Source: Candidatus Obscuribacterales bacterium
Lineage (GTDB): Bacteria > Cyanobacteriota > Vampirovibrionia > Obscuribacterales > Obscuribacteraceae
NCBI GenBank assembly: GCA_021732565.1
Contig: JAKFUT010000317.1
Location: 1 to 64,000 of the forward strand
DNA: 64,000 bases
Reading direction: 5' to 3'
In this document: piece after piece, positions 44,469 to 54,033 of the stretch
How the letters are laid out: the number at the start of each line of letters is the position of its first letter
How positions within the stretch are numbered: position 1 is the stretch's first letter
The notes under the pieces: model-generated
The model's database searches: none
What the model was told of the DNA's origin: nothing
Seen by the model: only the letters and a program-made list of their open reading frames with translations
Translations under genes and position numbers: made by a program

Positions 44469-47400
44469 TTACCAGTGATAATATCGATAGGGATCGTCGG
44501 CTAGTGCAAAGTTCGCTTCTTCGTCGTTTACGTAGTCAACCGAGTAGAAGCCTGGATTCCCGAGATCTTTAGCGGTTCTAAACAAAGTAACACCGGGTTG
44601 GAAATCCGCGCCAAGATTGAACAGCACTTGTGAAAGACAACGTGTTTGCCGCCACCTGGTGAATCGCAAACACGGCACAGCTTCGCAAGGTACAGATCGA
44701 GGATCCAGTTCAAATACTATAAGTGTGCCCGGCCCCGCCTTAGTTTTACCGATTAGTCCTCCGGCCGCCACCTCGGCTCCTCCACTGATTATTTGGCGAT
44801 CGTAGTCGATTCGAGCATGAAGATCCGATGCGCTTATTCCCCGACAAAAATTCCATTCAGGCGGAGCAATGTAGGGCAGAAGCCCCGACTTTCTGCAAAA
44901 GGAAACACCGCCTACAGAGTTTGAGGGGTTTAGAAAAAGAACGGTCCGCCCGCTAGCCAGTAGCTTATTGGCATTGGTAAGTTGACTGGAATCCGCCTGC
45001 GAGGTTACCAAAACCAACCCGCCAGGATCCTTATCTCTGGAGAACTTAACGCCCAGGGACGAAAAGAACTGCATGTCAGCAGCACTTCCCAAAAGCAGTA
45101 TTGGTTTGCCCTGCTCGGGTTTCAATCCAGATGCATACCCCAAGACTTTCGTTGCAGCTAGTTGCACGACGGGCTCAGGCGATTGTCGATTTTCCAGATC
45201 AAGACAGCAAACCACCACATGTCCTTTGCCATAGGCGGTCTCCATAAGAGGTGCATAGCAAAGGTCGAACTCCGCTTCTAACAGGGGGCGCCATGGCCCG
45301 TGATGTGGCTTCTCGATACAAACGGAACTGACGCTTCCCCGGTTGCTGCGATGCCACCCGTACTTGGGACTTCCATACCTCCCACCCGCTTTATGGAGCG
45401 AGTCATCTTGGGTATTTTCGGGAATCTCGGTACCGGTTCCATTCCAGTCGGTCATATCCAGTCCGTCAAGACCGAAGTCATTCACAGGAAAAACGCGGCG
45501 GGTCACATGTCTTGCAACTCGCATTCCTAAACTACGAAACCACGAGGGATCTTGTTCAAAAATAACGAGGGTGCCACCATTCTCAACAAACGACTTATAA
45601 ACGTTAAGATCCAATTTTTTGGAAGACAAACAATTACGCCCGACGGCGATTAACTTATTCTTTGCGGGCAGAGGCGCACTGCATTTCCAACCAAGAGCCG
45701 TAAGCATCTGCCTGGTATCGCCAATGGGGTCATCGAGAGCAACTGAATGTATTGGTTGTGCTAACGGTTTAGAACGATAGACTTGAAACGGAAATTGGTC
45801 AAAATGCTTGTCTTTGCCTATTCTACATTCAAGCTTGATGCATCCTTCGCCGCGATCTGTTTCAATGGCTGGTAAGTTGAAAGAAATAGGAATTTTCACC
45901 GTTCCGGCCGGCTCCACGGGTCCTTGTACACTCCCGGAACTTACCGTTTTGCCGGCAAGAATACTGGTCCATAAAAGCGAATAGGATAGCCGCTCTCGTG
46001 TGTCATTGAGCACGATTGCCTGCTTCTTGACCGTAGCCCCCGAGACGAAATGATGGTCTTTGGCAATGAATTGATTACCTTCTCCCGATGCGGCAATCCA
46101 CGCCAAAGTTTCCCCATTGTTGTTACAAAGCGCCAGACCGGCAGGCTGCATGATCCACCCGCCGGCGGGGTCCAGGAAATGAACAAAGCGGCTGTCTGCC
46201 AGGCTGGAAAACGGTCCCCGGCGACCTTCTCCACTTCCGGCAACCACAGTTTTTGCCTGTTTTGCCCCTGGAGACAGACTCCACCCGTACCCCTGGTCCC
46301 ATGGGATCATCCCGCCATTGACGCCAACGGCGCGCCAGCTTCTATAGGTGTTGGTGCAAAACAAGGACAGTAATTTCTGAAAGCCCGGGGCAAAGAGCAA
46401 CGCGGGCTCCTCCAGCCATGAACGATAGCTTCCGTCAGGCTTAAGATGGTTGCGTATTGCTTGTCTGTATTCCTGAGTTTCAAGCTCGTACGCATTATTT
46501 CCAAGATAGATGGCGCAGAATTCCGTCATTAGAGGCTCAGTGACAGCAGCGTCCATTCCGTTTCGACCGCGCAGCATGGTGCAAAAGAACGGAACACCGT
46601 GCTCAACTGCCATGTAGGGAAGTGACGATGATTCGGCCCATTTGTTCAGCCATTCTTCACGCTCTTGCAGCGGAGTCAAACAGAGATAATTGTTTTCGGT
46701 GTACACATCTCCGTTCATTCCTCCATTGTGTGCAAATACAGGCGCACCACCAACGGTATCTTTTACTAGACCTGAAAGCTCAAGATACTTGGGCTCAATT
46801 CTGTTCTCCGGTCCGGCGACACCTAGCCAGGCGGGGCTGTGAAGATCGTATGAGGGAAAAGCATTTGGGGTAGTCGTCCACATAACCACCGATGGGTGGT
46901 TGCGCGATTTTCTCAGCGAAACATCAAGTAATTTTCGGTATTGTTCTTTCTGTTGGGGCCACCTCTGCAAGAAGGGCGTGGCATCCGGCGCTCCTCCAAT
47001 GACCAGCAGGCCTTGTCGGTCAGCTCGATCGTACCACCAATCCCAGAGCGATGGCGTTCCTCTCGTATCACAATTTGTAGGCCAGATCTCCATACAATTA
47101 AATCCGGATTTCTTAAAACCACCAATGATTCCATCGACTGTAGACTGCATTCCTGATGCCGAACTCCAATACATCTCCGTGGCGCTGCTAGCAGGACGCA
47201 AACGTATGGGTATTCCATTCAGGACAAACTGCTTTCCTGCTATCCAGAATTCCCTGAATCCGAACCTCACGGAATATTCATCTCCCCATTCGCTCCCGGC
47301 GAGCCGCAACTTGAGCGTATACAACTTTGCATTGTCCAAGTCCCAAAGTTTTGCATTCTTCCATGGCCAGCAAAGAGTGAGTCCATCGTTACTTGATGAT

Positions 47401-48224
47401 TGGAGAGTTGCGCTGAATTGTTTGACGGTGTTGCCTTGATCATCCTGAACAATTGCTATGGCATCAACCGGGGAATCCTTCAGAGGAGAGCTGAGCGTAA
47501 CTTCACTTACCAGTAGTCCCTGGCGAACAGAAGTTCGAACAAAGACATCGCTAATGTGAGTTCCAGTCGGTTTGGCGCAAAGGAATACATCTCCAATCAA
47601 CCCTTTTGCATCTAGTTTGGAGCCGGAGCGGATTTGTTCTCCGTCATTTTTTGCATAAAGCAGCGTTGCGGCCTCGCTCTCATCGAGGGCTGCAGCAACC
47701 TCTACAACGACGACAACGCTACTTTTGCCATCTAAAAATGACGTGATGTCAATCTCGCCCCCGGGCCATGAAACACCTCCGGCCGGGCGAGAATTAATAT
47801 ACACGAGAGCATCAGTTGAAATCCGGTCGAACCTCAGTGCAACCCGGCTCTGAAGCCATTCAACCGGCACACTTATCACTTTCTTGTAGAATGCACGACT
47901 GACGGCTGGCGCTGGCACTGCCGGTCCGGGCAGCTGGGCGAAGGGGGACCACGTCCCTGGTACTGGCATTTTTGTCCAGCTGTTGCGAGAGTCATCGACG
48001 CGATCCCACACCGGCGAGAAATCCCACAGCCCATTCAGAACAATTTCACTATGCACCGGTAGGTGTCTGGACCTGAGAGCACAGACCTTGTCTGCGGAAA
48101 GCGGAGCGCTGGGCGCGGGCCAGGACGGGCAAATCGGTTTTCCGCCGCAGCCAAGGCTAAGACATAGCGACAAGCACATCAAAAGGAAAAGGCAAACAGG
48201 AACGAATTGTCGAGGAATATTCAC
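44469..48224 (-). CDS. Large exported glycoside hydrolase family 2-like protein lacking the usual acid/base Glu
   Basis: 1251 residues. The N-terminus (CLFLLMCLSLCLSLGCGG) looks like an imperfect lipoprotein signal with C26 as the lipidated residue. GH2 architecture follows: a sugar-binding jelly-roll (LNGLWDFSPVWDR, RAFYKKVISVPVEWLQSRVALRFDRIS), an Ig-like domain, and a TIM barrel from about residue 330 (FVLNGIPIRLRPASS). Strand 4 reads NHPSVVMWTTTPNAFP, so the residue after the conserved Asn is A455 where GH2 enzymes have the acid/base Glu. The strand-7 nucleophile VEHG (E541) is kept. The remaining 500 or so residues are beta-rich and unassigned. It may bind glycan, or cleave by another mechanism. 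In an operon with HlpA-like GT and polymerase. Confidence 0.8.
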   Translation of the reverse strand: MNIPRQFVPVCLFLLMCLSLCLSLGCGGKPICPSWPAPSAPLSADKVCALRSRHLPVHSEIVLNGLWDFSPVWDRVDDSRNSWTKMPVPGTWSPFAQLPGPAVPAPAVSRAFYKKVISVPVEWLQSRVALRFDRISTDALVYINSRPAGGVSWPGGEIDITSFLDGKSSVVVVVEVAAALDESEAATLLYAKNDGEQIRSGSKLDAKGLIGDVFLCAKPTGTHISDVFVRTSVRQGLLVSEVTLSSPLKDSPVDAIAIVQDDQGNTVKQFSATLQSSSNDGLTLCWPWKNAKLWDLDNAKLYTLKLRLAGSEWGDEYSVRFGFREFWIAGKQFVLNGIPIRLRPASSATEMYWSSASGMQSTVDGIIGGFKKSGFNCMEIWPTNCDTRGTPSLWDWWYDRADRQGLLVIGGAPDATPFLQRWPQQKEQYRKLLDVSLRKSRNHPSVVMWTTTPNAFPSYDLHSPAWLGVAGPENRIEPKYLELSGLVKDTVGGAPVFAHNGGMNGDVYTENNYLCLTPLQEREEWLNKWAESSSLPYMAVEHGVPFFCTMLRGRNGMDAAVTEPLMTEFCAIYLGNNAYELETQEYRQAIRNHLKPDGSYRSWLEEPALLFAPGFQKLLSLFCTNTYRSWRAVGVNGGMIPWDQGYGWSLSPGAKQAKTVVAGSGEGRRGPFSSLADSRFVHFLDPAGGWIMQPAGLALCNNNGETLAWIAASGEGNQFIAKDHHFVSGATVKKQAIVLNDTRERLSYSLLWTSILAGKTVSSGSVQGPVEPAGTVKIPISFNLPAIETDRGEGCIKLECRIGKDKHFDQFPFQVYRSKPLAQPIHSVALDDPIGDTRQMLTALGWKCSAPLPAKNKLIAVGRNCLSSKKLDLNVYKSFVENGGTLVIFEQDPSWFRSLGMRVARHVTRRVFPVNDFGLDGLDMTDWNGTGTEIPENTQDDSLHKAGGRYGSPKYGWHRSNRGSVSSVCIEKPHHGPWRPLLEAEFDLCYAPLMETAYGKGHVVVCCLDLENRQSPEPVVQLAATKVLGYASGLKPEQGKPILLLGSAADMQFFSSLGVKFSRDKDPGGLVLVTSQADSSQLTNANKLLASGRTVLFLNPSNSVGGVSFCRKSGLLPYIAPPEWNFCRGISASDLHARIDYDRQIISGGAEVAAGGLIGKTKAGPGTLIVFELDPRSVPCEAVPCLRFTRWRQTRCLSQVLFNLGADFQPGVTLFRTAKDLGNPGFYSVDYVNDEEANFALADDPYRYYHW

Positions 48225-48240
48225 GGTTTTCAGTCCCTAC

Positions 48241-49164
48241 CTAGCGCCCACTAGTGTACAGCCCCAACAGCTTTCGTATGCGTCGGCCAAGTGCGAGTTT
48301 CCGTCGCAAAACCCTCATAGGGTTCATGTCGAAGTGACGGCGTTCAAACATCCTGTCGTAATTATCATTTAGTTCCATGATCGACGCGGGGTACAAGGGG
48401 AAATCCAGCTCTTCCACCGGCGGCAGGATCCACTTGCCGTCTTTGAAATGAGTCCCATTCGCCAGTCCAGTGTTGGCAATGAGATTTCTTCGCGGAATCA
48501 CAGTCCAAGATGAACGGCGGAGTCCGGCCAGACAAAATTGGTAAGCCCACGAATCCATTTTAATCAACGCGTCCTCCCGCCTTAACAAATCAATCCACCA
48601 AGAATGGGTTGATTTCAAGACAAAGGAATTCGGAACTTCGTCCAGAACACTGCGGGATACTCTCTCGTCCCAATTGCAAAGTTGCCAGGAGCGACGCCAG
48701 GATGCCCAGCCCCAGGAACAGAAGTACCGAGAGAAAGACCAGGACGAAGGGGCAAGGTGGAGGTCTGTCCATTGGTTCAATCCCGTAATCGAAAATATTT
48801 GCTTATCCTCACTGTAGAAGTCGAGTAGCTCGCTGCAGTAGTCAAAGAACGAGTGATGAGGAATACAGTCGTCTTCAAGAACAATGGCACGCTCCACCTC
48901 GGCAAATACCCTACTCAGCCCGCGGATTTGACTTTCCCGACAACCGAGATTTTGGGCAGCATAGATTCGAACAAGGGTGCATTCCCAATCAGGCGTTGCA
49001 AGTGCTCGACATTGCTCAACCAGCCGGGCGTCGGCTGTAGTTTTGGGACCGTCCGAAATGACAAACAGGTGCGCCGGTTGTATCTGGCGAATACTTTGCC
49101 AGAGCTGTCGGAAATTGTCGGGACGATTATAGATAATTACAACGATTGGTACTTTGAACTGCAT
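48241..49164 (-). CDS. GT-A glycosyltransferase, HlpA-like (minus-strand paralogue)
   Basis: 307 residues. VPIVVIIYNRPDNFRQLW, FVISDGP, IVLEDDCIPHHSFFDY (D98, D99) and SFSRYFCSWGWASWRRSW match the paralogue at 38980 in order and position; about half of the first 107 residues are the same, with no gap. The gene ends 16 bases before the GH2-like start and probably shares a transcript with it. Two such transferases of opposite orientation 9 kb apart suggest duplication followed by inversion, or separate acquisition. Confidence 0.85.
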   Translation of the reverse strand: MQFKVPIVVIIYNRPDNFRQLWQSIRQIQPAHLFVISDGPKTTADARLVEQCRALATPDWECTLVRIYAAQNLGCRESQIRGLSRVFAEVERAIVLEDDCIPHHSFFDYCSELLDFYSEDKQIFSITGLNQWTDLHLAPSSWSFSRYFCSWGWASWRRSWQLCNWDERVSRSVLDEVPNSFVLKSTHSWWIDLLRREDALIKMDSWAYQFCLAGLRRSSWTVIPRRNLIANTGLANGTHFKDGKWILPPVEELDFPLYPASIMELNDNYDRMFERRHFDMNPMRVLRRKLALGRRIRKLLGLYTSGR

Positions 49165-49242
49165 CAGCGCTCTACCATGACAACGTTTCGATTCTTGGTG
49201 CTGACTGTACCTGCCAAAGTGAAAGTGGAAGCGACATGATTA

Positions 49243-50418
49243 TCACAAACTCAGCCATCTTCTGACACAGTCTTGCAAACGGCATGACTGTGCTTTAGGA
49301 AGCGCCCACCGCATGGCATTTTCAGACATTCTCTCTTTCTCATCCGGCGTCATACTATTGGCAACATTTAGACACCGCACTAATTCGGAAGAAGCAATTT
49401 TTTGAGGATCGAGCTTCAAGCACGCACTCGTGTCCAACTCCTCAAAACCGGTGAGCGAAGAGACTATCGGAATGCACCCGGCAGTGGCGCCTCTGGCTAC
49501 AGTGGTGTTCAATCCTTCGCGAGCACTGACACAGAGCACAAACTGGCTACTTGACAGGATTTGCTCAAATTCCTGTTCAGGCAAGTATTCCATGGTTTCT
49601 ACGTTCTTGAACCTGCTCCAGTCGCTGATCACCGGACTGAAGATAATCAATGGAACTGGAGATTCTCCGTTGTTCTGACGAAGAGCTGCAAGCAGTAAAT
49701 CACGCCCCTTTCTTTTTACATCGGGACGATCTACGTATAACACTCGCTTAATCTTATGAGCCACGGGCAACGGCTTGAACCCGTCGTAACAGAGTTCGGA
49801 TCTTGTAGAGGGAAACCCGTTGACTATTACCGAAAGTGTACCAAGGTTAACGCACGCTATGGTATCAACGTTAGACAAGGAACCAAACAATCGGCAAATT
49901 GGCACAGCCAATAGTGTCACTAAACGGTCGAGTGCACCACAATACTCATTCAGTGCAGGCGGTGGTAGCACGGGAAGACTCCCGGACACAACTACTCGCA
50001 CTCCGCTTTTCTTGAGAATACCCAAACGCGACCCGAACAGGAGCGAAGAGAAACTGACGTGCATCGCCAAATCTACTGAAAATGATTTTGCAATCGACTT
50101 TGCACGCCGAGCGGACTCGTGCAGCCAGTGCATATAGAAAAGAGCGTAGAGCAACTTATACCCGAAGGCTACAAGAACTCGTACGTGGAAGACCTTACAC
50201 AATCGGAACAGCCGAACCCATGACTCCCTTGCGGGCGAAAATGAGAAAACAAGTTCTTTGCTATGAATTGATTCTCTAACGCTTGAAGTCAGAACAATAA
50301 CTCGGCTGACTTCGGGCATCATGCAAACCGCTTCAATCCAACTTTCGGCAAGGCCACCTTCACTGCCGTTGCTGGCAGTGAACATCGCTTCAATCAAAAC
50401 GACCTTCCCTGTGCACAT
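49243..50418 (-). CDS. Glycosyltransferase, GT4-like
   Basis: 391 residues. VVLIEAMFTASNGSEGGLAESWIEAV gives the N-terminal loop. The C-terminal lobe has VLYVDRPDVKRKGRDLLLAAL, MEYLPEQEFEQILSSSQFVLCVSAREGLNTTVARGATAGCIPIVS and a terminal helix. The EX7E motif is replaced by EGLNTTVARGA, which keeps only the first Glu, so it is a divergent member. First gene of the minus-strand run to 43225. The region upstream is shared with the divergent second ABC system. Confidence 0.78.
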   Translation of the reverse strand: MCTGKVVLIEAMFTASNGSEGGLAESWIEAVCMMPEVSRVIVLTSSVRESIHSKELVFSFSPARESWVRLFRLCKVFHVRVLVAFGYKLLYALFYMHWLHESARRAKSIAKSFSVDLAMHVSFSSLLFGSRLGILKKSGVRVVVSGSLPVLPPPALNEYCGALDRLVTLLAVPICRLFGSLSNVDTIACVNLGTLSVIVNGFPSTRSELCYDGFKPLPVAHKIKRVLYVDRPDVKRKGRDLLLAALRQNNGESPVPLIIFSPVISDWSRFKNVETMEYLPEQEFEQILSSSQFVLCVSAREGLNTTVARGATAGCIPIVSSLTGFEELDTSACLKLDPQKIASSELVRCLNVANSMTPDEKERMSENAMRWALPKAQSCRLQDCVRRWLSL

Positions 50419-50822
50419 CTATTTCACCACCAACATTGCAGAGGTGGAAGAACTATCCTTTGCCTCAGCGGGCATAGTTCGCCGCGACACTAAGCTTTGC
50501 ATCCATGGAACTCCCCGGGTCAACTAAACCTGAGTCCTTCCGCTTACGCGAGCAACTTTTCCTGACGCTCATCCCCGCTCTCCCAGTGGTGATCGACGGA
50601 TCTAGGAACCCTGCTAAATTTACGCCAGCCGTCCAAGTGATTTATTATAGCCTTTGGAAGTCTCACAGAAGACTCAGAAATTGAGCTATTGTTTGCCTCA
50701 TACAATTGTCCCCGGATTTCTATCAGCAACACAACAACACGCCTCCCGGACTTTCGCAGCGCAACGATAATCAACAACTCCTGTGTGATATTGATAGAAT
50801 GCTCCGACACCCTGGTTCCAAA
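50419..50822. other. 404-base divergent intergenic region
   Basis: This lies between the GT4 gene (minus) and the second wzt gene (plus). An upstream in-frame extension of wzt (TTG 50706) and a GTG-initiated 88-codon minus-strand frame (50544-50810) overlap each other here. Neither has a ribosome-binding site at a good distance or a protein-like motif. It presumably carries the divergent promoters, but no clear -35/-10 pair was found. Confidence 0.4.
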
Positions 50823-52073
50823 ATGAATGACGACCTGGCCATACGCATCTGTGGTTTGAGCAAAGCTTATAACTTGATGAACGACGCTAAAGGCAGGGGG
50901 CTGACTGGCTTGGTTGACTCTTTCAAGGACCCCGCCAGGTTCTGGTCTGTGCTCTTTAACCCAAAGCTTCTGTGTGCGCTTGACAATATTTCGATGGACA
51001 TTCCTCGTGGAAAGGCCATCGCATTAGTTGGACCGAACGGTGCAGGCAAGAGCACCCTTTTGCGCATATTGTCGCGAATCAGCGAGCCCACCTCCGGCTA
51101 CGCCGACGTTTACGGGAGCGTAGGCAGCCTGTTGGACGTGGGAGTCGGATTTCACCCTGAACTCTCAGGCCGAGAGAATATTTTTCTTGGCGGTGTAATT
51201 CTCGGTATGAGTCGGCGCACAGTAGACCAGCGACTCGATCAAATTGTCGCCTTCTCGGGTGTAGAGAATCAGCTTGACACACCGATCAAGTATTATTCCA
51301 GCGGACAGTTCCTACGTCTCGGTTTTGCAGTGGCAGCATTCCTCGACCATGACATCTTGATCCTGGATGAAATCCTTTCTGTGGGCGATATTGAGTTTCA
51401 ACGCAAATGCATGGAAAAGGTGCGCGAACTAGTTCGCAATGGAAGAACGGCTATTGTGGTGAGCCACAACTTCAGCATGACCTCAAAACTCTGTGATTCA
51501 GGCATTTATCTACGCGGCGGACAACTAAGAGCGAGCGGTGACTTCAGGACAGTGCTAGCCTGCTATATCAGCGACTCTCAGGGAACCGACGCTTCTGTAC
51601 CCCTTAGCGAAGAGGAAGTCCCTCTCGGACGGCCCTTCATTGAGGCAGCTCGCATTACAAGCGGTGACGACATGTGCGTGGTATCGGGACACCCGATCTG
51701 CTTTGAGCTGACAGTTAAGGGGGGCGGCAATTCATCGAAAATAATCGCTGGGCTGAGCGTTCTTAACGCAAAAGACCATGCTGTAGTCTCGGCAATATCG
51801 GAGCAGTTCATTACCGTAGAGCCTGACCAGAGGATATCACTAATTTTCACGCTTGATGATTGCACATTGGTGCCCGGAGTCTACGCTACGCGCCTCCTAC
51901 TTCTGAGCCCAGGCCAGAACGGGCACCCTGAGCAGCTGGGCTCGCTCTTACTAAGTCCGGCTTTCCACGTTGTTCCCGACCAGAGCATGCCGCTCTTACC
52001 GTTGACAGGAGAGATTGAAGGTGTGTTCAAGATCTTGCGCCTGGAAAAAGAATGCGGGAGCATTGCACTATGA
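50823..52073 (+). CDS. wzt: ABC transporter ATP-binding protein, Wzt-type (second copy)
   Basis: 417 residues from the ATG at 50823, chosen because homology with the other Wzt begins there (LAIRICGLSKAY). Walker A GPNGAGKST (70-78), signature YSSGQ (159-163), Walker B ILILDE (D182, E183) and H-loop SHN are present. After the ATPase domain, a roughly 150-residue beta-rich C-terminal part (PFIEAARITSGDD, ISLIFTLDDCTLVPGVYATRLLLLSPG) corresponds to a Wzt carbohydrate-binding domain, but its sequence differs strongly from that of the first copy. The two exporters probably recognise different glycan ends. The stop overlaps the next ATG as ATGA. Confidence 0.92.
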   Translation: MNDDLAIRICGLSKAYNLMNDAKGRGLTGLVDSFKDPARFWSVLFNPKLLCALDNISMDIPRGKAIALVGPNGAGKSTLLRILSRISEPTSGYADVYGSVGSLLDVGVGFHPELSGRENIFLGGVILGMSRRTVDQRLDQIVAFSGVENQLDTPIKYYSSGQFLRLGFAVAAFLDHDILILDEILSVGDIEFQRKCMEKVRELVRNGRTAIVVSHNFSMTSKLCDSGIYLRGGQLRASGDFRTVLACYISDSQGTDASVPLSEEEVPLGRPFIEAARITSGDDMCVVSGHPICFELTVKGGGNSSKIIAGLSVLNAKDHAVVSAISEQFITVEPDQRISLIFTLDDCTLVPGVYATRLLLLSPGQNGHPEQLGSLLLSPAFHVVPDQSMPLLPLTGEIEGVFKILRLEKECGSIAL

Positions 52074-52924
52074 CACACTCACCAGAACATGCACGGCAGC
52101 GGATTCGTGTCGAGAAGCGTACTATTATTGCGCTGCCGACGTCAGCGGAGATGACAGAACTTTGGAATTTCCGAGAACTGGTTATCGTCCTTGCCCGACG
52201 AGACATTTCCTCGCGGTACAGACAAGCAATCCTGGGAGGATTGTGGGCGATCCTTCAACCAGTCGTCCACGTAGGACTGCTGAGCTTATTCCTCGGGCGC
52301 TTTGCGCGAGTACCTTCTGAGGGTGTTCCCTATTTTATCTTTGCCCTGAGCGGTATGATCTTGTGGCAGTATCTTTCTGGTGCCATTTCTTCTTCAATGA
52401 TGCATCTTGGCACTACTTCCGTTTTGATCAAGAAGGTTTACTTCCCTCGGCTCGTACTGCCTGCCTCTGCTACGTTGCCTTCGCTTTTGGACCTTTGCGT
52501 GAATCTGGTTCTGACATTGTTAGTGGTTGTATTATGCTATCAACACAACCCCATACCGCAAATCTTTTGGCTACCCCTTTTTATCCTGCTGGCAATTGTC
52601 ACCGCGTTTGGAGCAATCTGCTGGTTTCAATCGCTGACCATTTTGTTCTTTGACATGCACCACATCATTCCCTTTGCGATGCAACTATGGCTTGTGTGCT
52701 CGCCGGTAATGTATCCCGTGAGTATCATTCCCGAATCCTATCGTGTCTACTACTGGCTTAATCCCATGTCCACCGCCATCGCTGGCACACGGTGGTGCCT
52801 GCTAAACGTAGGTGAACAGCCATCCTTTCCACAGCTTCTTTCTGTGCTGACAGCATTCTTTCTATGCTTTACAGGAGCGCTCTTCTATATGCGTGTTTCA
52901 AAATGGTTCGCGGACCTGGTCTGA
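52070..52924 (+). CDS. wzm: ABC transporter permease, Wzm-type (second copy)
   Basis: 284 residues from the ATG at 52070, coupled to wzt. ELWNFRELVIVLARRDISSRYRQAILGGLWAILQPVVHVGLL is the family N-terminus and is close in sequence to that of the first permease. Six membrane segments follow, with YFPRLVLPASATLPSLLDL and LWLVCSPVMYPVSIIPESYRVYYWLNPMS as conserved blocks. With its Wzt it should export a lipid-linked glycan across the inner membrane. Confidence 0.92.
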   Translation: MTHSPEHARQRIRVEKRTIIALPTSAEMTELWNFRELVIVLARRDISSRYRQAILGGLWAILQPVVHVGLLSLFLGRFARVPSEGVPYFIFALSGMILWQYLSGAISSSMMHLGTTSVLIKKVYFPRLVLPASATLPSLLDLCVNLVLTLLVVVLCYQHNPIPQIFWLPLFILLAIVTAFGAICWFQSLTILFFDMHHIIPFAMQLWLVCSPVMYPVSIIPESYRVYYWLNPMSTAIAGTRWCLLNVGEQPSFPQLLSVLTAFFLCFTGALFYMRVSKWFADLV

Positions 52925-53136
52925 CACTCAGGATTAATGACTGTACCTATTGCCGGAGGGGAAATTAATTCTCGATGAGAGATCCTGGTATTGGTGATAC
53001 CGGCGACTCCGGGCTGCATTAGGACATTGGATCGGAACTTTTCGCTTATGGCAAAAACTTCTGTTGGATTTTAAATTAGACGGCCATATCGCAAACTATC
53101 TCTTAACGGACTAACTTTGTTGCGTACTGCTTCAGC

Positions 53137-53970
53137 CTAAACAAGCGAGGCAAGATAGTTGCTCACCCCTCTGTAGTATTCAAGATCTTCATAATACGAT
53201 TGAATCGGTACCAGCCCACCGCCAGGACACAGCCGCCATAAACGGTAGCCGCAACCCGACAATACCTTCCAGAAATCGTAAAAGAAAGTTCGCGAATTGA
53301 TCTGCCCGCTACCGAACTCGAATTGAATGGTCTTAATCTTGCGGGAAGACAATGCACCCATGCCTCCTTTTAGTACTGCAAGTTCATTCCCCTCCGTGTC
53401 GATCTTCATGAAATCGACGACGTCTATTCCCTCCAACTCAAGAAATGCATCAAGAGTGGTGACCAGAACCGGAAACTCTTGATACTTGAGCATGGCAAAC
53501 TCACTGTCATGTCTCATCGTCAACGAGGATGCTGCAGACCGACCTTCAGGAGCATAGAGAACGGCTTCTCCAGGGCGGTCGCCCAATGCAAACGGAATGA
53601 CTTTGAGACCAGGCCGCTGTTGGCCTAACAATGTAACGGCCAGTTGTGGATTGGGCTCGAACTGATAGATCCGGCAATTTCCCTGAAGCCCAATGTAGAG
53701 TGGCACAGACCAGCCTCCACTGTATGCTCCCACATCGAATAGGACCGGATTGCTTGCGTCGATATACTTGCGAGCAACCTTTATCTCCGACTTCATATCC
53801 CAGCCAGTGGCGCTGCCCTGACCAAGCAGAATGTGTCCATAACTGAGCGTCGCTCGAACCAATTCGCCCAGCTTTAGCGCCAGAAGACAACTAGACAGTG
53901 CCGGCGCCAACCTCTTACCAATTTCATTTGCTAACGAGGGCTCACTAATGCGAACCATTTTTTCTTCCAT
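53137..53970 (-). CDS. FkbM-family methyltransferase (second copy)
   Basis: 277 residues. NPVLFDVGAYSGGWSVPLYI is the SAM motif, IYQFEPNPQLAVTLL the post-strand-2 acidic block, VVDFMKIDTEGNELAVLKGG the FkbM hallmark, and IKTIQFEFG the next strand. A roughly 60-residue helical N-terminal extension stands before the domain. Probably methylates a sugar of the nearby ABC-exported glycan. It converges with the second wzm gene; the 212 bases between them show only weak hairpins. Confidence 0.87.
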   Translation of the reverse strand: MEEKMVRISEPSLANEIGKRLAPALSSCLLALKLGELVRATLSYGHILLGQGSATGWDMKSEIKVARKYIDASNPVLFDVGAYSGGWSVPLYIGLQGNCRIYQFEPNPQLAVTLLGQQRPGLKVIPFALGDRPGEAVLYAPEGRSAASSLTMRHDSEFAMLKYQEFPVLVTTLDAFLELEGIDVVDFMKIDTEGNELAVLKGGMGALSSRKIKTIQFEFGSGQINSRTFFYDFWKVLSGCGYRLWRLCPGGGLVPIQSYYEDLEYYRGVSNYLASLV

Positions 53971-54033
53971 GACCAGATTATCTCACCAACCCGCAACATT
54001 ATCCAAAGGTGAATCTTCCATTCTGTAATTCCC

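Noticed and set aside
50544-50810. 88-codon minus-strand frame upstream of the GT4 gene at 49243
   Set aside because: It has a GTG start without a properly spaced ribosome-binding site, unremarkable composition, and overlaps the possible 5' extension of wzt. Kept only as an intergenic note.
52987-53001. Hairpin GGTAT/ATACC between the second wzm and FkbM genes as a terminator
   Set aside because: The stem is only five base pairs and no run of T follows on either strand.
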